From JAGMXM01 sp964458325 (GTDB lineage: Bacteria; Verrucomicrobiota; Verrucomicrobiia; Limisphaerales; UBA1319), in contig CAYWIM010000006.1 of the NCBI GenBank assembly GCA_964458325.1, positions 14,012 through 78,011 of the forward strand: a stretch of 64,000 nucleotides of DNA. Direction: 5' to 3'. Shown here one piece after another: positions 1 through 8,549 of the stretch (position 1 is its first letter; each line of letters starts with the position of its first letter). The translations under genes were made by a program, and so were the position numbers. The notes beneath the pieces are model-generated. The model did no database searches and was not told where the DNA came from. It saw nothing but the letters and a program-made list of their open reading frames with translations.

Positions 1-2598
1 ACCCTTCGGGAGGTCGACTGGAAAGGGCTGAATCCGCTGAATCCAGCCCTCTTCCTCGATGCGAAAGTCGAGCAAAAGAACACGTTCATCTGCCAGTCCG
101 CGGTCGGCTGCGGCGGGTCGGGCAACCGCTGCCGCATCGATTGCCTCCGGACCCACGTCGAAAACGAGCGGCGCACCTTCACCTGGGGCGGCGCCTGCTC
201 CCTCTACGACAAGGGAACCCGCAAACGAAAACTCCCCGATCGCGCCCCGGATCCGTTCCGCGAACGCGAGGAGCTGGCACGCGCCCTGGCGCCCGTCCGC
301 CGCGACTCCGGCTCGAGCCAGGGACGAATCGCCCTCTCGGACGAGTTCGTCCTCAAACAGCTTTATCCGTTCTTCGCCGTGTTCCTCCAGGAGCTGGGCT
401 TCGATCTGGTCCCCCTGCATGGCGCCGACCACGCCGACCTCAAGCGCGGCATTCAGACCGCCAATATCCCCTTCTGCGCCCCGATGCAGCTGTTCCACGG
501 CTTGGTCGAGCGGCTCGCCGAAACGGGCGCCGAGCGCCTCTTCCTCCCCATGCTGCGCCACTTGCCCCGCTCGGCCGGAGAAGGCCATGCCGTCACCTGC
601 CCCATCGTCCAGGCCAGCCCCGACATCCTTAAGTGGGATCTCCGGAATGTCGCTCCCGAACGAATCGTCAGCCCGGTCGTGGCCATCGGACAATCCGGCC
701 TTTCCTCTCCTGAATTCCAGGAAAGCTGCCGCCAGCTGGCCGCCCAGCTCGGGATCTCCGGCACCCGGTGGATCGAGGCTCATGCCCGGGCGCTCTCCGT
801 CCAGCTGACTTTCGATCGGAAATGCCTCGAGATCGGCCAGCGCGCCCTCGAGTTTTGCCGTGATCGGTCGGCGGTGCCCGTTGTGGTCCTGGGGCGCGCC
901 TACACGATCTACAACCCTGTCCTCAACTCGAACGTCCCCGCCATCCTCCGCGAGCAGGGCGCCATCGGAATCCCCGTCGACTGCTACCCGATCGATGCCG
1001 CGGCGCCCGTCTTTCCCGACATGTACTGGGGCTACGGACAGCAGATCCTGCGCGCCGCCCACCAGATCCGGCGGACCCCCGGCGTCTATAGCCTCTATTG
1101 CAGCAACTACTCGTGCGGCCCCGACAGCTTCAACCTCCATTTCTACAGCTATATCATGGAGGGCAAACCGTTCTCCATCATCGAGACCGACGGCCATTCC
1201 GGCGATGCCGGCACCAAGACCCGCGTCGAGGCTTTCCTCCATTGCGTTGCCGAAGACGCCCGCGCGTCCGCCGCCCCGCCTGCGCCGCGCGACTTCCACG
1301 CGCAGCAATACCAGCCCATCAATATCCGCAACATCCAGCGCGATCGTGACCGAGAGACGATTCTGATCCCTTGGATGGGCCCCGGATCCGAAATTGCCGC
1401 CGCATGCCTCCGCGGCGCCGGCTTCTCCACCCAGTGCCTGCCGCCCCCGGACAGCGACGCCCTGCGGCACGGACGCCGATTCACCTCGGGCAAGGAATGC
1501 CTGCCGATGTGCCTCACCCTGGGCTCGCTTCTCCAATACCTCGAGCCCCGCGGCTCCTCGAACGAGCGCTATGTCTACCTCATGCCCAGCACGTGGGGAC
1601 CTTGCCGCCTCGGCGTCTACCAGTTGCTCACTCGCATCACGACCGAACGCCTCGGCTGGTCCGATCGCCTCCGCTTCTGGTCCCCCAAGGACACCGGCTA
1701 TTTCGAAGGCTTCGCCCCCGGTCTCGAGATGCTCCTCTTTGTCGGCATCGAGACCATCGACATCCTCACCCAGGGACTGTTCGCCACCCGGCCCGGCTCC
1801 GCCGATCCCGAAGCAGTCCAATCCATCTACCGACGCTACTGCCAGGAACTTTATTCTCATGTCGAAGCCCAAGCCCGCGGCGACCTCTCCCTGGCTCCGG
1901 CTCTGTGGCAGATCGCCTCCCGGCGGTTCTTCGGCCTGGCGGATCTGGTCGAGCGCGCCGCGGCCGATCTCGTGCCCCTGCAATCCGGAAAACCACGCCC
2001 CACCGTCCTCCTCGTCGGCGAAATCTACGTCCGCCTCACCCCCTTCAGCAACGATTTCGTTATCGAGAAGCTCGAAGCCCGCGGCTTGAGCGTCCGGCTG
2101 GCGCCCCTGGGCGAATGGCTCGAATACTGCGATGTCTGCAAGCGCATCGACGGCCTCAAAACCGGGCTCGGCGGCCGCATCAGCGACTGGGTCCAGGAGC
2201 GGGTCCGCCACCACACCTACCACATCATGGGCCGCGCCCTGGGATGGCCCGAGCGCCCCCGGGTGCCCGACATGATGGCCGACACCGAAGGCTACCTCCG
2301 ATCCAAACTCCGCGGCGAAGCCGTGCTCACCATCGGCGGCCCCCTCCACGAATGGCGGCGGGGCGATATCGATGCCATGGTCAGCGTCGGCCCCCTCGAA
2401 TGCATGCCCAACAAGATCGCCGAGGCCCAGCTATTCCACGTCTCCGAACGCGAAGGGCTCCCCAGCATCACCCTCTCCTACAACGGCGATCCGATCAGCG
2501 ACGATATCCTCGATAACTTCGCTTACGAGGTCCAACGGCGCTTCCGCCAGAAACAGTCCGCCCAGCCCGCCCCGCGCCACGCCTCTGCCCCCCGGTAG
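1..2598 (+). CDS. 2-hydroxyacyl-CoA dehydratase activase-related protein (5' truncated by window)
   Basis: The frame is open from base 1, so the start and the usual N-terminal ASKHA-type ATPase domains lie outside the window. About 865 residues are visible. They match the C-terminal half of the giant CoA-dehydratase activase proteins (BcrAD_BadFG family plus DUF2229 plus an HgdB/BcrB-like dehydratase region). A cysteine-rich stretch with CQSAVGCGGSGNRC comes first. The family-typical GRAYTIYNPVLNSN motif follows at about residues 299-312, then the cysteine-containing segments YCSNYSCGPDS and SGKECLPMC that probably bind Fe-S clusters. The family activates or carries out radical dehydration of 2-hydroxyacyl-CoA in anaerobes; the substrate here cannot be told. 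The protein ends 70 bp before the converging aldo/keto reductase gene. Family call firm, reaction uncertain. Confidence 0.85.
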   Translation, partial: TLREVDWKGLNPLNPALFLDAKVEQKNTFICQSAVGCGGSGNRCRIDCLRTHVENERRTFTWGGACSLYDKGTRKRKLPDRAPDPFREREELARALAPVRRDSGSSQGRIALSDEFVLKQLYPFFAVFLQELGFDLVPLHGADHADLKRGIQTANIPFCAPMQLFHGLVERLAETGAERLFLPMLRHLPRSAGEGHAVTCPIVQASPDILKWDLRNVAPERIVSPVVAIGQSGLSSPEFQESCRQLAAQLGISGTRWIEAHARALSVQLTFDRKCLEIGQRALEFCRDRSAVPVVVLGRAYTIYNPVLNSNVPAILREQGAIGIPVDCYPIDAAAPVFPDMYWGYGQQILRAAHQIRRTPGVYSLYCSNYSCGPDSFNLHFYSYIMEGKPFSIIETDGHSGDAGTKTRVEAFLHCVAEDARASAAPPAPRDFHAQQYQPINIRNIQRDRDRETILIPWMGPGSEIAAACLRGAGFSTQCLPPPDSDALRHGRRFTSGKECLPMCLTLGSLLQYLEPRGSSNERYVYLMPSTWGPCRLGVYQLLTRITTERLGWSDRLRFWSPKDTGYFEGFAPGLEMLLFVGIETIDILTQGLFATRPGSADPEAVQSIYRRYCQELYSHVEAQARGDLSLAPALWQIASRRFFGLADLVERAAADLVPLQSGKPRPTVLLVGEIYVRLTPFSNDFVIEKLEARGLSVRLAPLGEWLEYCDVCKRIDGLKTGLGGRISDWVQERVRHHTYHIMGRALGWPERPRVPDMMADTEGYLRSKLRGEAVLTIGGPLHEWRRGDIDAMVSVGPLECMPNKIAEAQLFHVSEREGLPSITLSYNGDPISDDILDNFAYEVQRRFRQKQSAQPAPRHASAPR

Positions 2599-2667
2599 GT
2601 CGAGATTGAAATCCGCGCCCCGAAACAAGGCGGTGGCGGCCCGTTGCGGCGGTGTGCATTCATGCCG

Positions 2668-3594
2668 TCAAGTGAGCCCGGGCCATTTTTGCTTGCCGGC
2701 GGCTTCCGCGCGCGCGAATGCGGATTGGAGGGCATCCAAAGCGCGTTGGGGCAGAGGCCCTCGAGCCGCCGCCTCGAGGTTGCGCCTGGCGTTCGCCGGT
2801 TGGGTGGTGCCCACAATCGCAACGTGGACCCCGGGCTGTGAGAGTGTGAACCGAAGCGCAATCTCGGGCCAATCCCCTTCGCTGGCGAAGCCGAGATCCC
2901 CCACGCCCAGATTCATCGCCGCGAACCGCTCGCAATACGGCTTCGCGTAATCCTGGTAAATTCCCTGAAACTCCTCAGCCGGACGCCAGGCCGCGTTGGC
3001 AATCGGCCTCTTGGCGATCACCCCAAGCCCACGCTCCCGGGCAATCGGCACCACCGCGGCCAAATTTGCCTGATCGCAAATGTTGACCGATGTCTCAATC
3101 ACCGAAATCTCAGGGAGACGCGCCGCGAAGGCGGCCTCCTCGTTGTCTCCCGAGTAGCCCGCGAATCGGATCTTACCCGCGTCCCGGGCCCGCATCAGCG
3201 CCCCCACCGCCTCGCCGCGCTGCAGGACCTCCATCCCGCACGAGTGCAGCAGCACCACATCGATCCGATCGGTCCGGAGCCTTCGCAGGGAGCGGTCGAT
3301 GGTCGCCGCAATCGCCTGGGATGACCACGCCGGTCCTTCGAGATCGGCGAATTGCTGCCCGCACTTGCTCACCAGGACGCATTCTCCCCGCCGGCTGCCG
3401 AGGGCTTTCCCGACTGCCTCTTCGGAGCCCTGATAGGACGCTGCCGTGTCAATGAAGTTGATCCCGGCATCGAGCATGATCTGGACGATGATCTCGACCT
3501 GCTTCTGCTCGGTTTCCAGGAAGCCGATAGGCGCGGCTCCCCATCCCAAGGGGGAGACCGAAAGGCCTGTGACGCCGAATGTTCTCGTTTTCAT
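2668..3594 (-). CDS. Aldo/keto reductase
   Basis: A 308-residue NAD(P)H-dependent oxidoreductase with an (alpha/beta)8 barrel. The catalytic tetrad is recognisable: Asp and Tyr in FIDTAASYQGSE (near residues 48-54), Lys in VLVSKCG and His in VLLHSCG. The C-terminal barrel strand has VAIVGTTQPANARRN, which binds the cofactor phosphate/adenine end. The length fits the family. It starts at ATG 3594, only 24 bp after the stop of the upstream secreted protein on the same strand, so co-transcription is likely. The substrate is unknown; the best sequence resemblance is to the sugar- and aldehyde-reducing AKR groups. Confidence 0.88.
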   Translation of the reverse strand: MKTRTFGVTGLSVSPLGWGAAPIGFLETEQKQVEIIVQIMLDAGINFIDTAASYQGSEEAVGKALGSRRGECVLVSKCGQQFADLEGPAWSSQAIAATIDRSLRRLRTDRIDVVLLHSCGMEVLQRGEAVGALMRARDAGKIRFAGYSGDNEEAAFAARLPEISVIETSVNICDQANLAAVVPIARERGLGVIAKRPIANAAWRPAEEFQGIYQDYAKPYCERFAAMNLGVGDLGFASEGDWPEIALRFTLSQPGVHVAIVGTTQPANARRNLEAAARGPLPQRALDALQSAFARAEAAGKQKWPGLT

Positions 3595-3618
3595 AAAGGC
3601 TTGGTTGTTGAAAATCCG

Positions 3619-5784
3619 CTACGGGCCAACCCAGATCAGCCGATAGAACATCCGCGATTCGGTGGCGGAGATCGGATAAGGGCTGCTGGCGTCCGGAACG
3701 TCGCCATAGGTCCCGTTCACATCCAGAGCCGACTGCAGCCTGAACGCCGGATTGGACCATTCCAGTTGGATCCCGCCGCCTGACGACGAGATGATCAGCG
3801 GGATCGGATCCGGCGTCGAGGCCAGGACCTCCACCCGGAACCGGGTGAACTCGAATGGGCTGCCCGCCGTCTCGAGGTTGCCCGCCCGGAACCCGATGCA
3901 GTCGAATCGCGGGTAGGCATAGGTGTTGTCCGTGACCGAATGCGACCAGTTGGTGCCGCCACCCGACACCGCCGTGGTCACTTGCACGGAGGTGAGCGAT
4001 TTGCGGTCGATGGTGAACTCGAGGGTGTACGGCGTGTCGTTCTGAAATGCGGGTTCGCCGTTCAGGTTGGCGGGGCCGCCCCCCAGCCCCAGGTAGTTGC
4101 CCGTCGTGCCCATCAGGTCGCCCGAGCCCAGATTGTTCCGCGCATAGAGCGAAAACGGATTGCCCGAAAACTGGAGGCCGAAGTTCAAGGCCGCCATGTA
4201 GCCCCGCACGTTCTGCCCATTGCCGGTGCTCCCCGAGCCGAATCCGTCGTTCAAGACGCGCGTCCCGCCGTCGGCATAGTCGAAGAAGCCGATGCGGACG
4301 CTGCCGCCGCTGCTGGTGATGTTGCTGGCCTTGAACTCGAGCGTGCCCTTGAGCGCATGCCCGACGCCCAGATGCACCGGCAGATTCGCGGCCGAATCGT
4401 CCGTGAAATAGCCCAGCCATAGAACGGACGAGCCCGATGCGACGGTGCCCATCATCGAGAGGCCGCTCGAGGCATCGAGCGAGCTGGCGGTGCTGGCGAA
4501 CCAGACGGAGTTGCTCACATCGTAGGGCAGGTTGTTGTAGAGGTAATCCTGGAACAGGTCGTCGACCACCAGGCCAGCGGGCGTCGCGGTTGCCGGCGTC
4601 ACCGCAAGGGTGGCGGCCGACGAGGTTGCCGAAGAGCCGCCGTTGCAGCCGACGGTGACGATGGCGCGATATTGGTTGCCGTGATCCGCCGGCGTCGTCG
4701 GGCGTGTCCAGTAGGTCGGTGTCGTCCCACCCACCCCATCGGCAACGTTTTCCCACGTCGCCCCACTGTCGGTCGAGACCTGCCATTGGTAGGCGGGAGA
4801 GGATCCGCCGGCGATGACCGAGACGATGGCGCCGATTCCTTCGTTGACCGTCTGGTCGGCGGGGTGTGTCGAGATGCTGGCCGCCACGCACAGCGCCTGC
4901 GTCGAGGTCGCTTCCGCCCAGGTCGTGGCGATCCGGAACTCGTCGAGGAACATGCTGGCCACGACCTCAGTGCCCACATGGTAGATGAGAAACGAGGAGA
5001 GCGAAGGGACGTCCGCGCCCGCCGCCAGAGTGAGCGCCGGCGCCGGCACATCGCCCTCGGCCGCATTCAGCGATCCGGGGTCCACCCACAAGGCGACTTC
5101 GTCGTCATCCACGTCCGGATTGAACTGGTAGCGCAGCACGACCAGGTGCGTGCCGGGCGCCAAGGGCGTCGTCGAGTCCGCCCCGATAGCGGCATTCGAG
5201 CTTTTGCTGATGGCCAGGGTGTTGCCGGGGGTGAGCCAGATGCCCGCCATCGAGCTGCTGCCCGGGCTGTTGTTGATCACGGGATTGCTGTAATAGTCGA
5301 GCTTGGCAAATAGCCGGCTGTCCGTGCCGGAAGGCGCCTGCTGGACGTCCATCAGGAATGAGACGTAAGCCCGGCCGCCGCTGATGGCGGGAAACAGGAT
5401 GCCTCGAGTCCGATTCGCGGTGGTGTTTGCGGTCCGAATATAGAGGCCCAGGTTCGGGTTGGGATCCTGGTAGAGGCTGGGGTAGGAAAGCGCGGCGGCG
5501 CCGCCGACCACCACCGTGCTCCCACCGCCTGCGCTGTTCCCGATGGACCAGATCGTGGCGGTGTCGCCGTTCCCGAGCCGGCGCGCCCGGTAGGCGCTGC
5601 CTCCCGCGGGCACCTCGACGGTTTCATCGGAGGAGTTGGTGTAGGAGCTGGGGAAAGGCTCGTAGATCGGCAGCGGCGTCTGAGCCTCCGCTCCCGCCCA
5701 GCCCAGGGTCGCCAGGGCCACAACGGCTGCCGCGCCGCGGATCGATCGGATGTTCAAACACCTAACAGCATTTTGGTGGTTCAT
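3619..5784 (-). CDS. Secreted Ig-like domain protein with verrucomicrobial C-terminal tail
   Basis: About 721 residues. An upstream ATG at 5799 is in frame, but the ATG at 5784 is preceded at good spacing by AAGGA, so 5784 is preferred. The N-terminus is a signal peptide (RGAAAVVALATLGWAGAEAQ). A concanavalin-like beta-sandwich region follows (about residues 40-290, ending in SMFLDEFRIATTWAEA), then one Ig-like domain (about 300-385, with AYQWQVSTDSGATWENV) and a second beta-sandwich (about 400-650). The end has the phylum-typical pattern EWSNPAFRLQSALDVNG...MFYRLIWVG. It is probably exported to the surface; the ligand is unknown. It lies between the pseudopilin and the aldo/keto reductase, all on the same strand. 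Confidence 0.75.
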   Translation of the reverse strand: MNHQNAVRCLNIRSIRGAAAVVALATLGWAGAEAQTPLPIYEPFPSSYTNSSDETVEVPAGGSAYRARRLGNGDTATIWSIGNSAGGGSTVVVGGAAALSYPSLYQDPNPNLGLYIRTANTTANRTRGILFPAISGGRAYVSFLMDVQQAPSGTDSRLFAKLDYYSNPVINNSPGSSSMAGIWLTPGNTLAISKSSNAAIGADSTTPLAPGTHLVVLRYQFNPDVDDDEVALWVDPGSLNAAEGDVPAPALTLAAGADVPSLSSFLIYHVGTEVVASMFLDEFRIATTWAEATSTQALCVAASISTHPADQTVNEGIGAIVSVIAGGSSPAYQWQVSTDSGATWENVADGVGGTTPTYWTRPTTPADHGNQYRAIVTVGCNGGSSATSSAATLAVTPATATPAGLVVDDLFQDYLYNNLPYDVSNSVWFASTASSLDASSGLSMMGTVASGSSVLWLGYFTDDSAANLPVHLGVGHALKGTLEFKASNITSSGGSVRIGFFDYADGGTRVLNDGFGSGSTGNGQNVRGYMAALNFGLQFSGNPFSLYARNNLGSGDLMGTTGNYLGLGGGPANLNGEPAFQNDTPYTLEFTIDRKSLTSVQVTTAVSGGGTNWSHSVTDNTYAYPRFDCIGFRAGNLETAGSPFEFTRFRVEVLASTPDPIPLIISSSGGGIQLEWSNPAFRLQSALDVNGTYGDVPDASSPYPISATESRMFYRLIWVGP

Positions 5785-5828
5785 ATAGCATTCCTTCATT
5801 TCAGATCGGATTCAATCGTCCCTGGCCG

Positions 5829-5849
5829 CGGGCGGGCCGCGCCCGCCCG
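5829..5849. other. GC hairpin between pseudopilin and secreted protein genes
   Basis: A perfect 9-bp inverted repeat, CGGGCGGGC and GCCCGCCCG around a 3-base loop. There is no T-tract on the minus strand, so it is more likely a processing or partial-termination structure between two co-oriented genes than a full terminator. Confidence 0.5.
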
Positions 5850-5857
5850 GGGCGCAT

Positions 5858-6724
5858 TCACGGCGCCCACATGTTCATCGCCTTCCGATAGCTGATCCCG
5901 TTGTTCCCGATGTCCTTCCACAGGGCGGGATCGAAGGCCTGGGGGATCCGCCGCGCGCTTTGAAAGACAACGTGCCCGTCGCCGAACAGCGCGTTCAGTC
6001 CAGCAATGCTGTTGTCCCGGTGCGGCGCGGCAGCCGGGCTGTCGAGATTGTGCACCAGATCTACCGCCATGCTCTTGGCTTGGTTGATCTGAGTGAGCTT
6101 GAACGGCGCCAGATAGCTCTTGCCCGAGGCCGACGGCGATGTGTCCGGCTTCACCTCCGGCAGGAACATGCCCGGCCCCATGTTCTGCAGGATCTTGGAC
6201 TGCGGAAAATAGCTGTAGCCGCTCCGGACATTGTCGTCCGCCTGTTGCTCGGCGCCAAAGGGCCACGCGCCGTTGACGGTGTAGTAGGCATACGTCCAGC
6301 CGCCGCCATGCTTTTTACCGCTGGGACAGTAGCAGACCTGGGGGTTCGGTATATTCTTGGTCGCCCAGGCCAGCCCGAGATTATGCGGGCCTTCGGTGAT
6401 CTGGCGGGCGGAGGCGTTCACTCGCATCATCTCGTAGGGATACCACGAGTTGGCGTCGCGGAACTTCACCGTTGGCAGGACATCGTTGTTGTCCTGGGCA
6501 TACATCAGGAGGCCCAGGCCGACCTGCTTGAGATTGCTCGAGCAGTTGATCCGCAAGGCGCGCTCTTTGGCCTTCGAAAGCGCCGGCAACAACATCGATG
6601 CCAGAATGGCAACGATGGCGATCACCACCAGCAGCTCGATCAGCGTGAACCCCCGGCAGGCTCGCGCCGCCCTTGCCCCCGGCCCGGCCGCGTGCACGAA
6701 CCGCATCGGCCGATTGCTCATCAT
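5858..6724 (-). CDS. Type II secretion-like pseudopilin (prepilin N-methylation, DUF1559-like)
   Basis: About 288 residues from ATG 6724, which has an AGGA eight bases upstream. The frame extends further up, but that part lies in the AT-rich stretch next to an inverted-repeat element. The class III leader is clear: a basic segment, then GFTLIELLVVIAIVAILASML with the cleavage Gly and Glu at +5. The typical LPALSKAKERAL and CSSNLKQVGLGLLMYAQDNNDVLP follow. Near the end HVVFQSAR after LFGDG is the H-X9-DG-like motif of the verrucomicrobial/planctomycetal pseudopilin family, which is strongly expanded in these genomes. It is thought to sit in the inner membrane and periplasm as a secretion pseudopilus subunit. 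The exact role of this paralogue is unknown. Confidence 0.87.
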   Translation of the reverse strand: MMSNRPMRFVHAAGPGARAARACRGFTLIELLVVIAIVAILASMLLPALSKAKERALRINCSSNLKQVGLGLLMYAQDNNDVLPTVKFRDANSWYPYEMMRVNASARQITEGPHNLGLAWATKNIPNPQVCYCPSGKKHGGGWTYAYYTVNGAWPFGAEQQADDNVRSGYSYFPQSKILQNMGPGMFLPEVKPDTSPSASGKSYLAPFKLTQINQAKSMAVDLVHNLDSPAAAPHRDNSIAGLNALFGDGHVVFQSARRIPQAFDPALWKDIGNNGISYRKAMNMWAP

Positions 6725-6800
6725 ACGATGTCCTGGAAATCGCGTGCCCCCATTTTGCCCAATCCCGCCGGCCATTGCTACCGTAAATCGAAAAAAAAGA

Positions 6801-6930
6801 CAATGGGGTCGCATCAATAGTTGACATATGACGCGTGGGAAGTGTTCGCAGAGGCATGGGTTAAAAATCCGGAGCGAAGCCGTTTTGCTACACAGCTCAG
6901 GCGCGTATTGTCAACTATTTAGACCCCATT
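6801..6930. mobile_element. MITE-like element with composite terminal inverted repeats
   Basis: The left end reads CAATGGGGTC (6801-6810), six other bases, then ATAGTTGACA (6816-6825). The right end is the reverse complement of the same two 10-bp blocks with a three-base spacer (TGTCAACTAT at 6909-6918 and GACCCCATTG at 6922-6931). The roughly 130-bp unit has no coding capacity and is more AT-rich than its surroundings. It lies between a pseudopilin and a DUF4434 gene. Ends of this GGGGTC type are seen in short elements mobilised by REP-associated (Y1) transposases; that link is an inference. Confidence 0.55.
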
Positions 6931-6961
6931 GCCTTATGTCTGCGGAGTCGTCGGGAGGATT

Positions 6962-8077
6962 TCATCTGCGGCTCCGCCACGCCATGTAATCAAGGTAGAG
7001 GCGCGTCGAGCCGGGGTGGCCGGCGAACGCGCTCGTGCCCGGGCGGTTCATCAAGCCCTGGTACTGGTAGATCAGGATGGTGTCGACGTGGGGTGAGACG
7101 GCTTCGAGCTGGGCTTGCACCCGATCCCACGGGGCCGGAATGAGGGGCGTGGTCTGCCGGTTGGGCGGGCCTTCCCAGGCGAACACCTCGACATCCGCCC
7201 ACAGCGCGCGTTGCGGGACGCGGTCGTGCGCACGCCGCAGCGTCGCAAACGCCCGCTCGCTCTCGGCCGGGGTCATCCGCAGACAGCCGACCTCGTCCTG
7301 GTAGGCGATGATATCCACGTCCAGCCGTTCGAGCTGGAGGAGGAACCGGTCGTCGCACACGGCGCGGCTTGTCCCGTAGGGTGCCGTGAGGATCCTGGCT
7401 TTGGGAGTGAGGCGGCGGGCTTCGCGGCTGCTCGCGTTGACGTATGCAATGAAGGGGTCCGAGAAGTGCGGGGAGAGGCAGGCCTCGTTGGGCCAATACC
7501 AGCCGTGAAAGCTCGAATGATGGCTGTAGCGCCGGGCGATCTCCTCCATCATCTGAAAACGCTTGCGAGCCCGATCTGGATTGACCAGCGCATCGGCATC
7601 CCATTCGGCGTGCCAATCGCTGCTGATGAAGAACTTGACCCGGCATCGGTCGGCGGCGGCGAGCATCGCCTCGATGGGATCCGGGCAGGCCATCTCGAGC
7701 TTGGGCAGCAGCGCCGTGTCATAGAACGCTTTGCCGCCTTTGGCGATGGCCAGCAGCACGAGGTATTTCATCCCCATGTCCGCCATGTCCCGAATTGCGG
7801 CTTGCCATTGGCCGGCCGTGAATCGAAGGCAGGCATCGTTCCAATACACGTGCCGCCGGTCATCCCACCAGACGCTGATCCAGCTGCCGCGGATTGGCTG
7901 AACCCTTGCGTGGCGGGGATCCTGCCATGCGCAAGACGCGGCAAACGGGGCGGCAAGAGCCCCCGAGCCGAAGGCCTTCAGGAAGCGCCTGCGCGAGGCG
8001 GCATCGGTTGGCGGCAAGCAGGATTTCACGAGCAGTCTCTTTCTTGATGGCGCGCCGCGGCCTTGCCGCCAGCGCAA
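6962..8077 (-). CDS. DUF4434-type TIM-barrel protein, Tat-exported
   Basis: Up to 371 residues. The N-terminal RRRFLKAFGSGALAAPFAAS is a twin-arginine/lipoprotein-like signal ending at a Cys, so the mature protein is probably exported and may be lipidated. The start is uncertain: the frame opens at 8077, but a GTG at 8029 just ahead of the signal is equally likely. The body reads as an (alpha/beta)8 glycosidase-like fold of the DUF4434 group, with FHGWYWPNEACLSP (a strand-end Glu), DIIAYQDEVGC and a late DTILIYQYQG strand. Such proteins are related to glycoside hydrolases, but activity is unproven for most. It ends just beyond the inverted-repeat element. Confidence 0.7.
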   Translation of the reverse strand: MRWRQGRGAPSRKRLLVKSCLPPTDAASRRRFLKAFGSGALAAPFAASCAWQDPRHARVQPIRGSWISVWWDDRRHVYWNDACLRFTAGQWQAAIRDMADMGMKYLVLLAIAKGGKAFYDTALLPKLEMACPDPIEAMLAAADRCRVKFFISSDWHAEWDADALVNPDRARKRFQMMEEIARRYSHHSSFHGWYWPNEACLSPHFSDPFIAYVNASSREARRLTPKARILTAPYGTSRAVCDDRFLLQLERLDVDIIAYQDEVGCLRMTPAESERAFATLRRAHDRVPQRALWADVEVFAWEGPPNRQTTPLIPAPWDRVQAQLEAVSPHVDTILIYQYQGLMNRPGTSAFAGHPGSTRLYLDYMAWRSRR

Positions 8078-8302
8078 CCGTGTTGGACACGGGAGCTCTT
8101 TCGGGGCATTCTGTTTCCGTTGCAGCCCGTCCCCGCGATGTTATTCTCGCTGAAAAACCAAATGCAAATCGAATTGCAGGCGCCCCATGGGAGCGTTGCC
8201 GGTTGGGGTGGACGGCAGGAATACCGTGACGGTGTCGCGCGCGAATGCGGCCTCGGTCTTCCGGCTGGTCAACGGATGGCAGATCGGCGATCTTGACCTC
8301 AA

Positions 8303-8512
8303 ATGCCCTCGCAAAACTCGCTGGACCGGGCCATGGCCCGGGTCTGCATCCATTGTCTCGTCTGCCGGCGGGCCCGGCATCGCCAACGCGGCATGGCCTT
8401 CCGGTTGGTGCAGCGAATCGAGACCAAGCTCTGCCCGTTCTGCCTGGCCTACGAACGAGTCTACGGACGAAAGGCGCACGAGGCCCCTCCCGGCGCCGAG
8501 CCGGCTCCTTGA
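8303..8512 (+). CDS. Small putative zinc-ribbon protein
   Basis: 69 residues (58 if the second ATG at 8333 is used). Two cysteine groups, CIHCLVC near the N-terminus and CPFC about 32 residues later, look like a zinc ribbon. The end AYERVYGRKAHE is strongly basic and aromatic. Codon use fits the surroundings and the frame has no competing gene on either strand. No convincing ribosome-binding site is visible. The rest of the 8078-8549 gap holds nothing I can assign. Function unknown; an RNA- or DNA-binding role is only a guess. Confidence 0.45.
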   Translation: MPSQNSLDRAMARVCIHCLVCRRARHRQRGMAFRLVQRIETKLCPFCLAYERVYGRKAHEAPPGAEPAP

Positions 8513-8549
8513 GATCTCGGAACCAGAAGCGGCGGCTTCGCGGATCTGC

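Noticed and set aside
6725..6800. Possible sigma54 site upstream of the pseudopilin
   Set aside because: GG and GC can be aligned only with poor -24 and -12 boxes; too weak to claim.
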